A stretch of DNA of 64,000 nucleotides from Zingiber officinale (Eukaryota; Streptophyta; Magnoliopsida; Zingiberales; Zingiberaceae), in the NCBI RefSeq assembly GCF_018446385.1, contig NC_056002.1:3707474-3771473 (forward strand), given 5' to 3'. How positions within the stretch are numbered: position 1 is the stretch's first letter; the number at the start of each line of letters is the position of its first letter. The notes under the pieces are model-generated. The model saw nothing but the letters and a program-made list of their open reading frames with translations, ran no database searches and was not told the DNA's origin. Shown in pieces: positions 36,103 to 49,221 of this stretch. A program made the translations under genes and the position numbers.

Positions 36103-39100
36103 ATGTTCAGGAACCAGTACGACACTGATGTCACTACCTGGAGCCCGGCGGGACGGCTGTTCCAGGTTGAGTACGCCATGGAGGCCGTCAAGCAGGGCGC
36201 TGCCGCGGTCGGCCTCCGCTCCACCTCGCACGTCGTCCTAGCCACCGTCAACAAGGCCACCTCCGACCTCTCCTCCTACCAGAAAAAGGTATTCAAGGTT
36301 GACGATCACATCGGCGTTGCTATCTCGGGGCTCACTGCCGATGGTCGCGTTCTTTCCCGCTACCTTCGCAACGAATGCATCAACCACGCATTTGTCTACG
36401 AGTCTCCTCTGCCTGTCTCCCGCCTCGTCGTACGCCTCGCTGACAAGGCGCAGGTTCCCCGATCCCCTTTTTTCTTTTCTCTTCATTAGCTGTTTGAAAT
36501 TCTGAAGATAGAATCATATAGTTACCCATCTATATATCTGTCATATATCTACAGTGAGCATCTTGAGAAGTTTTTTTTTTTGAAATAATTAGTGGGCATT
36601 ATCGAATTTTACTTTTTTTTTCTTAAATCCTGAATTTTGCTCTATTTTTCTCCGTGCTTGTGTTTATTTGTGTTTAGATAGTCTCGTTCAGTTGTAACTA
36701 CCCAACATTTGAAAGATTGTTCAACTGTTTGAAGCCTTAGTTTTTGCTAGAGCTATGGATCTTCTAGCATTGCCCCATACCTATTGTTGTTACATATACG
36801 TTGGAAAAAGGGTGAGGAAGTAAGGAAATTTGGTGGAGTGACATCTTGCATGGGAATCCTAGTTATAGTAGAAAAGAAGAGGGATTTAGGCGTTTGAGAA
36901 CATCCTTTTGTGTTATGGTAGGTGCTTCTAAGCTATGATGAGCTGCAAAACATGCTAAGGCTAGATGTTTATCTTAACTTTCTTATTTGCATGATTTTCA
37001 AGTAAATTTTTAGTTTCTTTAGCAAAAATTAATACCAACTGGCCATGACATCTTTGATCAAGTTAAATATTTATCTTCTCCCTTTTCTCCATTTTGCTTC
37101 CCCCCTCTTTTTCTCGATTCTTAATTATCTGTTCCTTGTGAAATAAAAAGCAAGTCAATCATAGAAATAATCTAAACAAGCAAGAGTTATCTTGAATATA
37201 ACTAAAATGGGACAAAGATAAATTCCATTTGTTTGCTAATCCATATTACACCTTTGGTTGAATCGCTTTGCAACAACTTGTTTTACTTACTCTCATGTTT
37301 GACTTGTTTGTTCTAGGATTAGATGATTTAAATATAATAATGACTTATGTGTGAATATTCTAGGTATATAGTTTTGCAAATAAGCTGATTCTATCTAGGT
37401 TTGTTAAACGGGATCTGGTTTAGACTTGACTAACTCAACTTTGCTGTAAAAAAATGAAACTAGTCAAATTAGGTCAATACCATTTCTTAAAATTGGGTAA
37501 TAGTAATTTGCAATTTACCATTCCTTTTATTGATTCTAAGCCATTCCGTTTCAATCCTTCCAATACAGGAATGGTAAATTGCAAAACAGTGTTGAATGAG
37601 GATTCAAATAATTTATAGTCATCTCTCAATGTTTTCCCCTCCATATCTCCATTGTAGATGTTATGCTTCTTCTATGCATCATCTTAATCATGAGAAGTCT
37701 AGTGCTTTCTCATACTCTCCCTAGTTCCCTTTAGTTTAGATAATATCTCTGGTACTAGTGGGATATAGATTTTGGATACAAAGTACTATTACTCGTCCAC
37801 TGTCATAGACAAAAATCAAAACACCCCCCCCCCCCCCCCCCCAGCTCTGACAATCAACAACATATATGGTAGTTCTTGCCAATGTTATCAAACTCGCGAG
37901 TTGACTCATAAACTCGTACAAAATCGCGAGTTTACTTATGAAAATCGAGTCAAATCATGTATTAAAGTAAAATCGGATCAAAATCTTAAAATCACATTTA
38001 AACTCGTAAAAACATGATTTTTGAGATAATTTTATCGATTTTGTGTCGTTAATAAAAGGGGACCATTTTGGACAAAATGATATCATTTTGGGACGATTTT
38101 AGATTTGCACTTGTCTATTAATGATTTATATTAATTTGTTATCTTGTATTTTATTTATCTTTGGACTTAAGTTTTAGACTTGGATTTATGTTTATCTTGT
38201 GTTTTCATGGCAAGTATTTGGTTGTTTAAAAGTTTAAAATTATGAGTAGTTTATGATTATATGAATTAAAATGTTCTATATGTAGATTTATGTTATAATT
38301 TGGATTAAAATATTTAATGATCAATTAAAAAGAATATATTAGGTTTCTTTTAAAATTGATTTAAAGTATGATGTAAAATCTTACGATTTTACGATTCGAT
38401 TTTACGATCCGATTTTATGACTGCTCTAATGATTTTACCTAAACTCTCGATTTTGACAACATTGGTTCTTGTTGTGTTACCTAGACCCTTTGGTTACCCC
38501 AATATTTGTTTTTGTACAACAAACCCCATGATCCTTTTTAAAATCAGTGGAGATGACGCACTAGGTAGGTGGCTCTGGTGTTGACTATGCGAAGACTCCA
38601 AGCTAGAAAAGATGACTTTATACGATCTTGCATGTTCAAAGGAGCGTTAGTAACCGGGCTAGGGAGGGGGTCTTCAGCGCAGACATTTCGACGCTCAAGT
38701 CAGTGATCCAGTTGAAAGCAATGAACAGTAAATATGTAGGTCCCCAGACGGCCGACAAGAGGAGGATAAATTGCCTGAAATTAAAAGAATACCCTTTCTC
38801 GATCTTTGGACTAAGTTAGACAAACACTTGTCAAAAAAAACAGATAGTTAAATGCATAAAAGTAAAGAAAGATACAAAAATATTTATTTGATTTGCAATC
38901 AAAAGATTGCTAATCCAAGACAAATGTAACTCACTAAAAACTCCTTCTCCCAAAGGCGGAGTAGCCTCTTACAGCGTTGAAAGCTTAGAAAAGTAAATAA
39001 CAGAATTAGAAGTTGAAGTACATAATTGGTTTACAAGTGTTGTTCTTAACTACTGAGGGCTCTATTTATAGTCTACTGGTCTAATCTGACCGTTTGCTGA

Positions 39101-42100
39101 CGTGGCAGTTCCGGGCGCCTGGGCGTGGCTAAAACTTTATCCACATTGTAATGGTTCGCACAGGATAAATCTTATTTGGTCCAGGTGCTTGGACTGCTCC
39201 GGGACCATGCTGACGCGGCTTCGAACAGTGCGCGTCGAGGAGGTGCCCCTGGGTTGCCCTGGGGTCTGGGCGCTTGGACTTGGTCCAGGTGCTCGGACAG
39301 TCAACAACAGGCTAACTGTCCAGATTCTCCTCCGTTCCGGCTTCATTCGCTTGGGTGATTTCGGCCATTCAGAATATGGCTCACTCGAATCCATTTTTTG
39401 ACCTTCTCCTTGAGCAAGCTTCCCTCCGGCTGCTCGTCCTCCGAAAACGCCGCGCGCTCCTTCTCGTCTGTCAGCGTACTCTTCTGCAACATCTCTTTCC
39501 TCGGACGCATCGAGCCCGTCGACTCTTTCTCGTGTCGTCCTTCTCACTATCTGCGTCTTTCGCTCTACTTCCTATGCTCCTATGTTTCTACACACTTAGA
39601 CACAAGACATTAAACATATACAGGACCTAACTTGACTTGGTTGATCAAATCAAAATCACTACGGGGTACTTACAATTTTCCCTTTTTTGATGTGGATCAA
39701 TCCGGTTAAGTTGGGGTAAAACAAAACAGTAAAGTAAATGAATATGCAACTTAAAATGTATCTCCCCTAGACTTAATCTATAATTCTTCCTCTTTGATCA
39801 CATTAAAAATAAGAGTTAAAAAAATTAAGGGTAACACAATTAGTGACTAACACTTAGAAAAAATTTGGAAAGTATGTTTTGAAAACTGTTTTTTTTTGTG
39901 ATTTAAAAATTAGGTTTTAAACGACATAATTTTAAAATTAGTTTTAATCGTTAAAAAATTCTAAAATTTTTTGTATCAATTAAACATATTTCTCCACACT
40001 AGAGATAAAATTTTCAGATAAAACAACAATAATTAGAGCAGTAATTAATTATTCTATATAGAAAGGTATATTTGCAAAGACAAATTCTTAAAAATAGTTT
40101 CTTAGCTCGAAAAATCTTTAAAAAGTTTATGAAAATGTAAAATAGCAAGTATTTTTGCAGAATAAATTTTTGAGAATAGAATGCTCCAAGAATTTTTAAT
40201 ATTAAAAAAATAGCATTTAGATAAATAATCCATAGAAACTCAAATAACGGTTGAAATTTTTTGACAAAATTTCCTTTGACAGAGAACATGATGTCTTATC
40301 AAAATAAAATTTTTCATAAATAACTCTGTGAAATAATTTAAAGATATGAATTTTGTTTAAAAATTCATAAAAAATAATATATCGGTCAAAAAATTTCAAA
40401 ATTTTTCTTACAGATAGATAATAACATCCTTTTCCACGAGAAAAAAAAATTAAAATTAATTTCAAATAGAACTCATACAAACCAATTTATTTTAAAAATT
40501 CGACAAATTCAAACATACAAAAAATATTAAAGCAAATTAAAATTAGAAACATGCATAAAGAATTTAATCTAAAAATGATTTTGGAACCAATATAGTTCTT
40601 TCCTACTAGATTGATCAAGTACTTTCTAGGAATATACCTTTTTGTTATTTTTCTGATTTGACCCTTGTGGAATCTATAATACCAGTTTAGTTCTTGATAA
40701 TTTCTAAAATTTGAAGTAGCAAAATTTGAACATACAAAAAATTTTAAAATTTCTATTTGTTCTTTCGAATTAGTATTTTTTATTTTTAATTTATCAAAAT
40801 CCTCTATTAAATATGATTTTACTAAGACTATTATTATTTCTAAATTCTCTTTTTTCAAATTTTCATTTTTGGTTTTCAATTTACACATTAATTTAGACAT
40901 GAATTTTATACTAAAATACAATTGATCAGGAGGTAAGAGATATACCTCACTTATCATGTCGGATCTGAAGCTAGATTCTCCCCTTACATCGCTGCATTCA
41001 TCTGATGTCGTTCCCCCTTCATCGATGCTAGCTTTTGAGTTGCTTTGTTTTTCGTGACAAGCCATCAGTGCTAGTTCAGCATATACTTCTATTTCGGACT
41101 CGGATGATGAACTTTCATCCCAAGTGGTCTTGAGATTTTGATGTTTGTTTCGCTATGACCTTTTTTCTTTCTCCTTTTTGAGATCCGGACAGTCTTCCTT
41201 TATATGTTCTTTTGGCAATGGTAGCATCGAATTTTTTTCTTATTTCATGGATTTTTTTTGGTCTTCATTTCTTTAAATTTGTTAGATTTAAAAAACTTTT
41301 TAAATTTCCTTACCATATAAGCTTTTTAGTTTGGATCAATACTGAATCTGACTTGGGTTCGTCCTTCTTGGTGGTTGTTACTGCAAGGTTCTGGCTTGAC
41401 TCTTTACTTGTCCCTGCACATCTGGATTTATGCAATTCTAAAGTCGAAAAAAGTTCTTCTAAGGTACTTACCTCCAAGCCGATAAAGATATAGTGGCATC
41501 TATGATCGAAGTCCATTCTGGGATTCTAGGAAAGACGTTGAGCGCGTAGCGTACCAAGTCTCGGTTGGTTACCGTTTCGCCGAGGTTGACCAGTCCGGTG
41601 ATCAACTCTTTGATCTTCGCATGTAGTTCGGCTACCTTCTCACCTTTTTCTAGACGGATGTTTGTTAGTTGGTTTCGAAGAATGTCTCGTCATGCGAGCT
41701 TCGCTTCGGATGTGCCTTTATGGAGCTCCAGGAAATTTTCCCCGAGTTCTTTGGATGAGAAGTAACTTCCGATGCGGTTGACTTCTTGAAGCGGTAATAC
41801 ATTTAACAAGTGGTATTCCGCTCTTTGTTATGAAATCACTTTATTCCTTGTTTGTCCATTGATTTTCTTTTTTCTCTTCTCCTCGTTGATCCTTAAGAAA
41901 TACAAAACCATATTTTATTACTAAAAGAATTTCGAAATCAGTTCGTAGGAATGCCTCAATTCGGCGTTTCCAAACTCCCCCTCGAACTTTGGCGGGTTGA
42001 GCCTTGGTTCGACTATTGATTTCTTTGCTTCGGTCGACGGTTAGTCCTTCTGAAGTATCCTCGCTTTGATATCAATTGTAGGTTCCCGGACGACCGACAA

Positions 42101-45100
42101 GAGGAGGGTGAATTGCCTGAAATCAAAAGAATACCCTTTCTCGATCTTTGGACTAAGTTAGGCAAACACTTGTTAAAAAAAAATAGAAAGTTAAATGCAT
42201 AAAAGTAAAGAAAGAGGCAAGAATATTTACTTGGTTTGCAATTAGAAAATTGCTAATCCAAGGCAAATGTAACTCACTAAAATCTTCTTCTCTTAAAGGC
42301 GGAGTAGCCTCTTATAATGCTGAAAGCTTAAAAAAGTAAAGAACAGAACTAGAAGTTGAAGTACTGAATTCGTTTACAAGTGTTGTTCTTAACTACTGAG
42401 ATCAGAGCTCTATTTATAGCCTGCTGGTCTAATATGACCGTTTGCTGACGTGGCAGCTCCGGGCGCCTGGAATGGCTTCGGGCACCTGGGCGTGGATAAA
42501 ACTTTATTCACGTCGCAACGGTTCGCACATGATAAATCTTATCGGGTCCGGGCGCTTGGACCGCTCCAGGCGCCCGTACCGTGTTGATGCGGCTTCGAAT
42601 ATTACACGTCGAGGAGGGCTCACCGGGGTTGTCCCGAGGTCCGGGCGCTCGAACAATCAACAATAGGTTGACTATTTGGATTCTCCTTCGTTCCAGTTTC
42701 GTTCGCTTCGGTGATTTCGGCCATCCAGAATAGGGCTCACCCGAAACCATTTTTGAGCGTTCTCCTCGAGCAACCTGCCGCTTCGACTTCTCGTCCCCTC
42801 AGAAACGCCGCGTGCTTCCTTCTCGTGTGCCAGTGTACTCTTCTGCAACACCTCATCCCTAAGACACACCGAATCCGTCGACTTTCTCCCGTATCGTCCT
42901 TCTCGCTAGCTGTGCCTTTTGCTCAACTTTCTGTGCTCCTAAGTTCCTGTACACTTGTACACAAGACATCAAACATACACAAGAATTAACTTGATTTGTT
43001 TGATCACATTAAAACCACCACGAGGTACTTACAAAATGAACAGTGGCTATGAGTATGTAAAGTTGTATAGCGTCACATACCTGCGTCTGTAAATGGAGAC
43101 CCTCTTTTATAGTGTTACTGTTTGTTTGTGCACGAATCTCAAAGCGTTTTTAAAAAAGGACAGACCATATGCTCTAACACCTTTCCCAAAATGGATCCAC
43201 AATCCTTACGTTTGGCGGGGTGAAAGATTCTAATGTACAACTTGCATATAGAATATTTTCTTACGTAGCACAAAATGCTAAAATGGAATATGAGGCCGTT
43301 GGGTTGAGGGGTCCTCAATATGTATAACTGGCCAACCGACCGAGCCTCTCATGTAGTCTGATCGGCTGTTGCTCACAAGAGCGATCCGGTCGGATTTGAG
43401 GAATGTTGCCAGGGACTCGTTCTTCGCTCAGCCTCTCCGTTTGTCACCTGAGTTTGATCGGACTAAGTGTCTAGTTTGTCTGATCGAATCATAGGTCCGA
43501 TCGGCTAGATCACTCGGTTAAAATAGTTAACCGTGCTAGTTTCGAGTGATGAAGTGGACCTTGCTCTGGATGATGTTGACTCAGCTTAGAGTTTTTTTTA
43601 TCAATACTGAAGGGCTCAGCATCCGGCCAACCCAAGGGTTTGGTTGGATGAATGGCTCGGCATCCGGCCAACCCCAGGGTCCTGTCGAATATCCTCTCGG
43701 TCGGGACAATCGTCTGCCCTGAGTGTTGATCTTTCCTTGACTTTGAACACTACGTCAGCCAGCCTCCTGGACTTTGACTCGACTCGGGGGCCCCACCTTA
43801 TTCACCTCATCACCCCAGTAAGAGTATAACATATTCATATAGATAACTAGATCCTTTCCTTAATAATGAGATGTACTAACAAGTATATCTATTCTCATAT
43901 ATGATACCGTTATAATTACTTGGTGCATTCTCTTCTTTGATAATGAGATGAGATCCTGTCTGAAATCGATGAAGGTGGTGAGCTGGGGACGTAGCTCTGC
44001 TGCTGACTCGATGAAGACTCCACATTGTCTTACAACACAGGGAGCATTAGTGCCAGGTCAGGGAAGGTGTCCCTGTGTTGCCTTTCGATGCGCAAGTTAG
44101 TGATCGGTTTAAGAGAAGAAAGTAGTAGCAACGAACTGTAGTAAAGAGCATGTACAAATAAGAAGCATCACATACCTTCGCCTGTAGATGGAGATCCCTT
44201 TTATAGTGTCATCTCAAAGCATTAATACATTTTCCAAAGCGTTCTTAAGAAAGGACAGGACATAAAGTGCTCTAACACCTTTCCTTAAACGGGCGTGCAA
44301 ATCTTTGTGATTTGACAGGTTGGAAATTTTCAAAGGACAATTTGTCGGCGGGATATTCTCTGTCTTTTTCGGCATAAACTTCAAAAAGAGTATGATATGA
44401 CAGGTGTCTATGCCTCGCTGTAGGTCGCTCGGCCGGGAGATCGCCAGCTCGGCCTTACAAAATGCAGTCAATAACTCATTCTTCACTTGATCCTTCATTT
44501 TGTAGGTGCAATATATTCGATCGGATAGGATGGCGGGCCGGGTACATAGCTTCAAACCTTGTCTGCAAGTTGTGAAGGACGACCATTCTGGAGGTCCGGT
44601 CAGCACTTCATGTCCGACCGGCGATGCGTGGTCCGCTCCGCCAACATAGCCTGGTTAGCGATTCTAGGTCCGTCTGACCATGCGACTTTGACCGCTTGAC
44701 TTTGACCTCTACGTCAGCTGATTCTCCTTACCCACTTTTTGGGGGTCCCATCTTTATCATCGTATCAAAATGTATTGACTACTAAATCCATTTTCATATG
44801 TGATACTTGTTCTCAGCTCTCAATATATGGTGACTTTGCCCGGTTATCTTGTCTTCTCATGAAATAAGCAATCGACGACTTTAACAATAAACTCAATATT
44901 TAATTACCGCATAAGATTTTCAGCCATTTTCAAATGGTGTGGTGCTTGACCATTGTTAATCATGAATCACTCTCTAAAAAGAGGGATGGATCTGACATTC
45001 AAAATTCTGTTTCTAAGTGTTATGAAAAGTACATATATCATACACTTTGCTAATATATAGGACAAACTTCGCGTATATGTTAATTTTCTTCAATTACAGT

Positions 45101-45959
45101 TTCCTCATATTGAAACTCTTTCTTGTCCTTATTTCCTCTGTTTGGTATACATATTACAAGATTCTACTGTAAAATTTTCAATCCAGAATTGAGTCATTTG
45201 ACTGAGGCGCATGACTTTAATAAAGTTGGATTATTATCACACTGGACAAATATACTTTACAACTTTTATGTTTTACGGTTGGATTATTATCATTTGAACT
45301 TGGGGCATGCCTGTTAGTTCAATGATTTTACCAATGTTTGTAGTTTGGATTAGGAGATGGCATATCATTAGTACTTGTGTTTTCCTATGCCAACTCGAGC
45401 TTATAGATCAGTTTAGATGGAAAACTTGTTTGTATTGTCAACTCATACTAGTTGTTTTATGAAAATTAACCTGAGAGTTCATATCTGGCCTCACTGTATT
45501 GGCTATTGACGTCAACTACAGGTGTGCACACAGCGATCCTGGAAAAGGCCATATGGAGTTGGTCTGCTTGTTGCTGGATTAGATGAAACCGGAGCTCACC
45601 TCTACTACAACTGCCCCAGTGGAAACTACTTCGAGTACCAGGCATTCGCAATTGGTTCCCGCTCACAAGCTGCCAAAACTTTCTTGGAACGCAGGTTCGA
45701 ATCTTTCAACAACTATTCTCGTGATGAACTGATCAAAGATGCAGTTTTTGCCATCAAGGAGACATTACAAGGAGAGAAGCTGACCAGCGCCATCTGCACA
45801 GTAGCCATTTTGGGAAAAGATGAGGCCTTTCATTTGATTGATCAGAAGATAATCCAAGAAATAATTGATTCAATTGAGATCAAAGAAGATGCTCCTGCTG
45901 AACAGGCTCCTGAGCAAGACGAGGCAGGAAGCTCCGGTGCCGCTCCAATGGATATCTAA
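36103..45959 (+). CDS. PAF1: 20S proteasome subunit alpha type-1 (PAF)
   Basis: One of the seven alpha subunits of the outer rings of the 20S proteasome, in cytosol and nucleus. Two exons: 36103-36453 (117 codons) and 45522-45959, phase 0, 262 residues. The N-terminus [20 protein letters not shown] then [12 protein letters not shown] carries the alpha-subunit signature (about residues 5-30). [14 protein letters not shown] and [20 protein letters not shown] match plant PAF closely. The acidic Ala/Glu/Pro tail ends in APMDI and is shorter than I recall for Arabidopsis. Only the exon-2 region has [16 protein letters not shown] directly at the splice site. The 9,068-bp intron is filled by transposable elements, yet both splice sites and all coding sequence are intact. 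Confidence 0.96.
36454..37879. other. First part of the PAF1 intron
   Basis: AT-rich intron sequence without recognisable elements. A poly-C run of about 18 bases lies at 37825-37842. Confidence 0.5.
37880..38464. mobile_element. Non-autonomous hAT-like DNA transposon in the PAF1 intron
   Basis: 585 bp with imperfect terminal inverted repeats: left CAATGTTATCAAACTCGCGA, right (inverted) CAATGTTGTCAAAATCGAGA. The flanks are GTTCTTGC (37872-37879) and GTTCTTGT (38465-38472), an 8-bp target duplication with one mismatch, as hAT elements make. The interior is AT-rich with repeated GATTTTACGATTCGA words and codes for nothing. This form of repeat, built on 'ATCGCGATTTTACGA', is widespread in plants. 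Confidence 0.8.
38735..39674 (-). repeat. 3' LTR of the nested copia-type element
   Basis: Pairs with 42077-43033. Shares GGCGCTTGGACTTGGTCCAG-like words with the fragment at 26590-26976. Confidence 0.75.
42077..43033 (-). repeat. 5' LTR of the nested copia-type element
   Basis: Pairs with 38735-39674; its left edge follows a degraded tRNA-Met-type primer-binding site. Confidence 0.75.
43949..44767 (-). mobile_element. Second Ty3-type LTR copy in the PAF1 intron
   Basis: Same family as the LTR at 38529-43812: GATGAAGACTCCACATTGTC, GGAGCATTAGTGCCAGGTCA and the closing GGGGGTCCCATCTTTATCAT align with it. No matching target duplication was found, so the ends are approximate. The short gap (43818-43948) between the two copies suggests independent insertions or the remains of one larger element. 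Confidence 0.55.
44768..45521. other. Last part of the PAF1 intron
   Basis: AT-rich with no element recognised; it ends in the splice acceptor CAACTACAG before exon 2. Confidence 0.5.
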
Positions 45960-47094
45960 TGAGAGAGATTTGGATGGAACGCTCACAGAGGTGTCTGCAA
46001 CTAGCATTCAATTTTCTTCTTTTGATCAACATGATGTTATGGCCTAATTTTAAACCGAATCATGGGTTGATGTTAAAATTGGTTGTACGACGATGTTGCT
46101 ATGTATTAACCGCAAATTGGCATTTCAAACTTGTTGAATGAATTCTGAGAGAAAAGTGGGATACACACTTCAGTTGCATATAGATTAGACTGCTGGATAA
46201 AAACAATGGAACTGCTGCATCTTGTCACTTCGCTATAGCATCTTGATTCCACCCACCAAAAGGCACAAAAGAAGCTGTTCCTACTAAATCCATTAAGCTC
46301 ATTGCACGGTGCACTGATACCTTTACAGTTGTACATGGCACGGATTTTGATTGGAACCAACCACTAAATCATATGATTCCTATTTGATTTATAACGTTCC
46401 ATATAAAGTTTGGATTCCAATCCAAAGCATCACTGTTCCAAAAAGGAATCGATGTAGACAGGGAAGGCGTACTGTGAAGCCAACAAAAACATTAACAACT
46501 TCAATCATGCAAAACTAATTCTTGTCCCCATTCATTGCATCCAAGCTCCACTTTGAGCTATAATATAGAATTATAACTAGACGTGTGTAACTCTGAGTTG
46601 TGAACATATTTTGTTTTGTTTACAAGTTGCCTACAAGTATTATTTATTAACGAGGGGGAAAAGGAATTAAAAAGACCCACAAGAATGAGAATAAAGATGG
46701 AAAAAACAATAGATTAAATTAAGATGTAATGGGGGAGGAGAGTGGATGGAAGCTAGTAGCAAGGGTGGTGGGTTACAGGATGGCCTCAATGTCCGCAGCG
46801 ATAGGAGACAAAATCACATGAAGGAGAGAGGAGTAAAGATCTCCCAACAATCGCCATACTGCCTTTCGTCTCCTTTACTTTTTTTTTTTTTTATCAAGTC
46901 TAATCCCCGGATTCTCTATCCATTTCAGATTAAATAATACTTTGATCACGATTCACCATTGATGGAACTCTATAACATTCTCTTTATCCGCATTAATAGA
47001 TAAGGCTTTGAGGCAACTAGCTTTTGCTAGACATTCTTGGCTTCTTTCTCCACATGCTCAGCCTTGTTTAAGCTGTTACTAATGAACCAAATTA

Positions 47095-47177
<83 letters not shown>

Positions 47178-47440
47178 CAAGGAGGTCGAGACCTCTAATA
47201 ATTATGATCACGAGCTGTGTCCTCTGAAGAAACTTCAAACTCATTATCATCATCTTGTCGCAAAGAAGATAAGTAGATTAGTTTAAACTCTTTACTCACT
47301 GTAAATCTGAAAACAGAAGATGAGTAGATTAATTTATACACGCATTTTAGCTTGTACACTAAATTATATTGTACGTATTATTGAATTAAACTGTATTATA
47401 CTGTGGAAAGGATTTTAAAGCTTCTTGACAATTTTTTTTT
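45960..47440. other. PAF1 3' region and spacer
   Basis: The first few hundred bases are presumably the PAF1 3' untranslated region. No gene is seen beyond it. An (AT)n microsatellite lies at about 47098-47176. Confidence 0.5.
47098..47176. repeat. (AT)n microsatellite
   Basis: About 39 uninterrupted AT units; length is likely variable between individuals. Confidence 0.95.
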
Positions 47441-47875
47441 AAATAAAAAAGGTGGAATTTTTTTGCAAGAAACTTTTTTTAACTGCAAAATTGAAACGAG
47501 CAGCAGCAGTAGCCGTAGCCGTACGGGGAAAAGCTAGCGGAACGGTTGGTCGTGGGGTTGCCTGCCATGTGGGCGGTAGGACCCTGCTGAACACGCCCAC
47601 GTGTCGATCATGTCAGACCGGGCCCCTACCTTATCGAGGGTGGAGCAGAGGGCTCGCTCGCATTCTTATCCTCGATCGCATTCTTATCGAGGGTGGAGCA
47701 GAGGGTGGAATCACCGGATCGATCTTTGATCTTTCACCTTTGTTCACTCCTCCCCATTTGATCCACAGCTGCCCTTCTCCATCAGCTATATACGCACGCA
47801 CAAGGCTGGGACAGACAGAGTCGTTTCGGAGAATTGCGATTCCTTCCTGCTGGCTCATACTTGCTTATCGTCGCC
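47441..47875 (+). promoter_or_regulatory. Upstream region of the bHLH gene
   Basis: GC-rich compared with its surroundings. CTTATCGAGGGTGGAGCAGA followed by GG occurs at about 47631-47652 and again at 47686-47707, a small duplication. A weak TATA-like CTATATAC lies near 47787, about 90 bases before the start codon. Confidence 0.4.
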
Positions 47876-49221
47876 ATGCAGTGCCTACAGACTCCAGTTC
47901 CTCATCGATTCTCCTCCAAATGGCAGCAACAGGAGCAGCCCAGCCACCATTCTTATAGTGCTGATGATCTCTGCGTGCAAGGCTTCAATTCCTTCGATTG
48001 CTTCAGCAATGGCTTGTCCGATCTTCCTGATCATCAGTATCCCGGCTTTGAGGAAATTACAAGCGAGGCAGTGAGCGATAGCACCTTAAGAAAGAGGAAG
48101 GCAGAGACTTCTCCCAAGTCAAAGGTAGTTGAACTCTGCTCCAAGGTGAATTTTCACAATCAAACTACTTAAAACATTTCTCCTTGCGATCTATCAGCAA
48201 GACTGCAAGATCAGAGTGAAACAAGAAACGGGAGGAGCGAAAACAGAGTGCAAGCAGCAGAACAGTAGCAAGGAGGCATCAGGAGACGGCTCAAAGACTG
48301 ATTACATTCACGTTCGAGCTCGCCGCGGCCAAGCCACTGACAGCCATAGCTTAGCTGAAAGAGTATGTGAAGCCCGATTCGATTCAACTCAATTCAATAA
48401 AAACTCTCTTCAATCTTTCTCCATCTGGATTCACAGGTGAGGAGGGAAAGGATCAGTCAAAGGATGAAGTGCCTCCAGGAGCTGGTGCCGGGATGCAGTA
48501 AGATCACCGGAAAAGCAGGCATGCTAGATGAGATCATCAACTATGTTCAGTCTCTCCAGAGACAAGTCGAGGTACTTAATTAAACTTCATCGTTAATCTA
48601 CATATATTTTGCTGGACATCAACAAAACCTCAATTAGCAGCTTGTCGAGCAGTTCCTGTCGATGAAACTTGCTGCCGTGAATCCAGTGGCGGACATCGAC
48701 TTCTTGAGCAGAGAGGCGATGAGTACTCAACTGGTGCAGATAAATCCACCTGAGCTAATGGACCAGCCATTCCTTCACTTCAACTCCTTACAGCTCGATC
48801 CCTGCTTAGGGCTGGACATGTACATGGATTCTTCGGATCTTGTGGCTGATGGATCCCCCTTTGGCTCATCTCTGAATGTAAATATCTCTCGTCCAATAAT
48901 TAAGTTACCGCTGTGGACATTTCAGATTAATGAGTCGACTATCTTTAATTTCAGAGCTTGCATAGGGTAGAATTCCTTCAATCATTGCAAGGTAAAGATT
49001 CTTATCCTATTTGCTCGAGTGGCATGGATTGTGATGCATGGTTTTACGTACCCAACAAACAAAAAAACAAGATAGAACCATTCCTGTTGCATGGTGATAT
49101 CATCTGGTCCCCAAGAGGAAGAGTAACTGGTTGGTGGCGTATTTTAACTCGAGTTTGCTAACTTACGTCTACCATTCTCGCAGGGAATCTTTTGCCTAAC
49201 AATCTCAAGATGGAGATATAA
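47876..49221 (+). CDS. bHLH transcription factor, subgroup XII (BEE/CIB/BPE type)
   Basis: A nuclear DNA-binding regulator of the group containing Arabidopsis BEE, CIB, BPE and bHLH79, with roles in growth and light or hormone responses. Exons: 47876-48145, 48198-48362, 48437-48571, 48653-48877, 48955-48991 and 49184-49221; 289 residues. [20 protein letters not shown] is the subgroup's hallmark. The basic region has His140, Glu144 and Arg148 for E-box contact. Helix 1, the loop ([12 protein letters not shown]) and helix 2 ([20 protein letters not shown]) end near residue 198. The exon 1 donor could instead be at 48124, also in frame, which would drop seven residues (VVELCSK); the 48145 site fits the donor consensus better. 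The short last two exons ([13 protein letters not shown], then [11 protein letters not shown]) are less certain than the core. Confidence 0.92.

Larger units (their letters stand above)
38735..43033 (-). mobile_element. Old gag-only copia-type element nested in the PAF1 intron
   Basis: LTRs lie at 38735-39674 and 42077-43033 (TGTAGG...TTACA), with a degraded primer-binding site just left of 42077. The flanks are AAATA (38730-38734) and AAATG (43034-43038), 4 of 5 bases matching. The interior holds remnants, on the minus strand, of a gag related to that of the element at 26977-30811 (for example [18 protein letters not shown] at about 41400-41480). It is clearly broken many times over. No polymerase is seen. 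By eye, LTR differences near 8 percent make it the oldest of the three copia-type elements here. Confidence 0.78.
38529..43812 (-). mobile_element. Solo Ty3-type LTR in the PAF1 intron, split by a copia-type element
   Basis: Pieces 38529-38734 and 43034-43812 make one LTR of about 0.98 kb, starting TGATCC and ending CTCATCA. Perfect duplications CCCCA lie at 38524-38528 and 43813-43817. It contains CGACGCTCAAGTCAGTGATC, similar in form to the Tat-like LTRs above. No internal domain remains. Confidence 0.75.
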
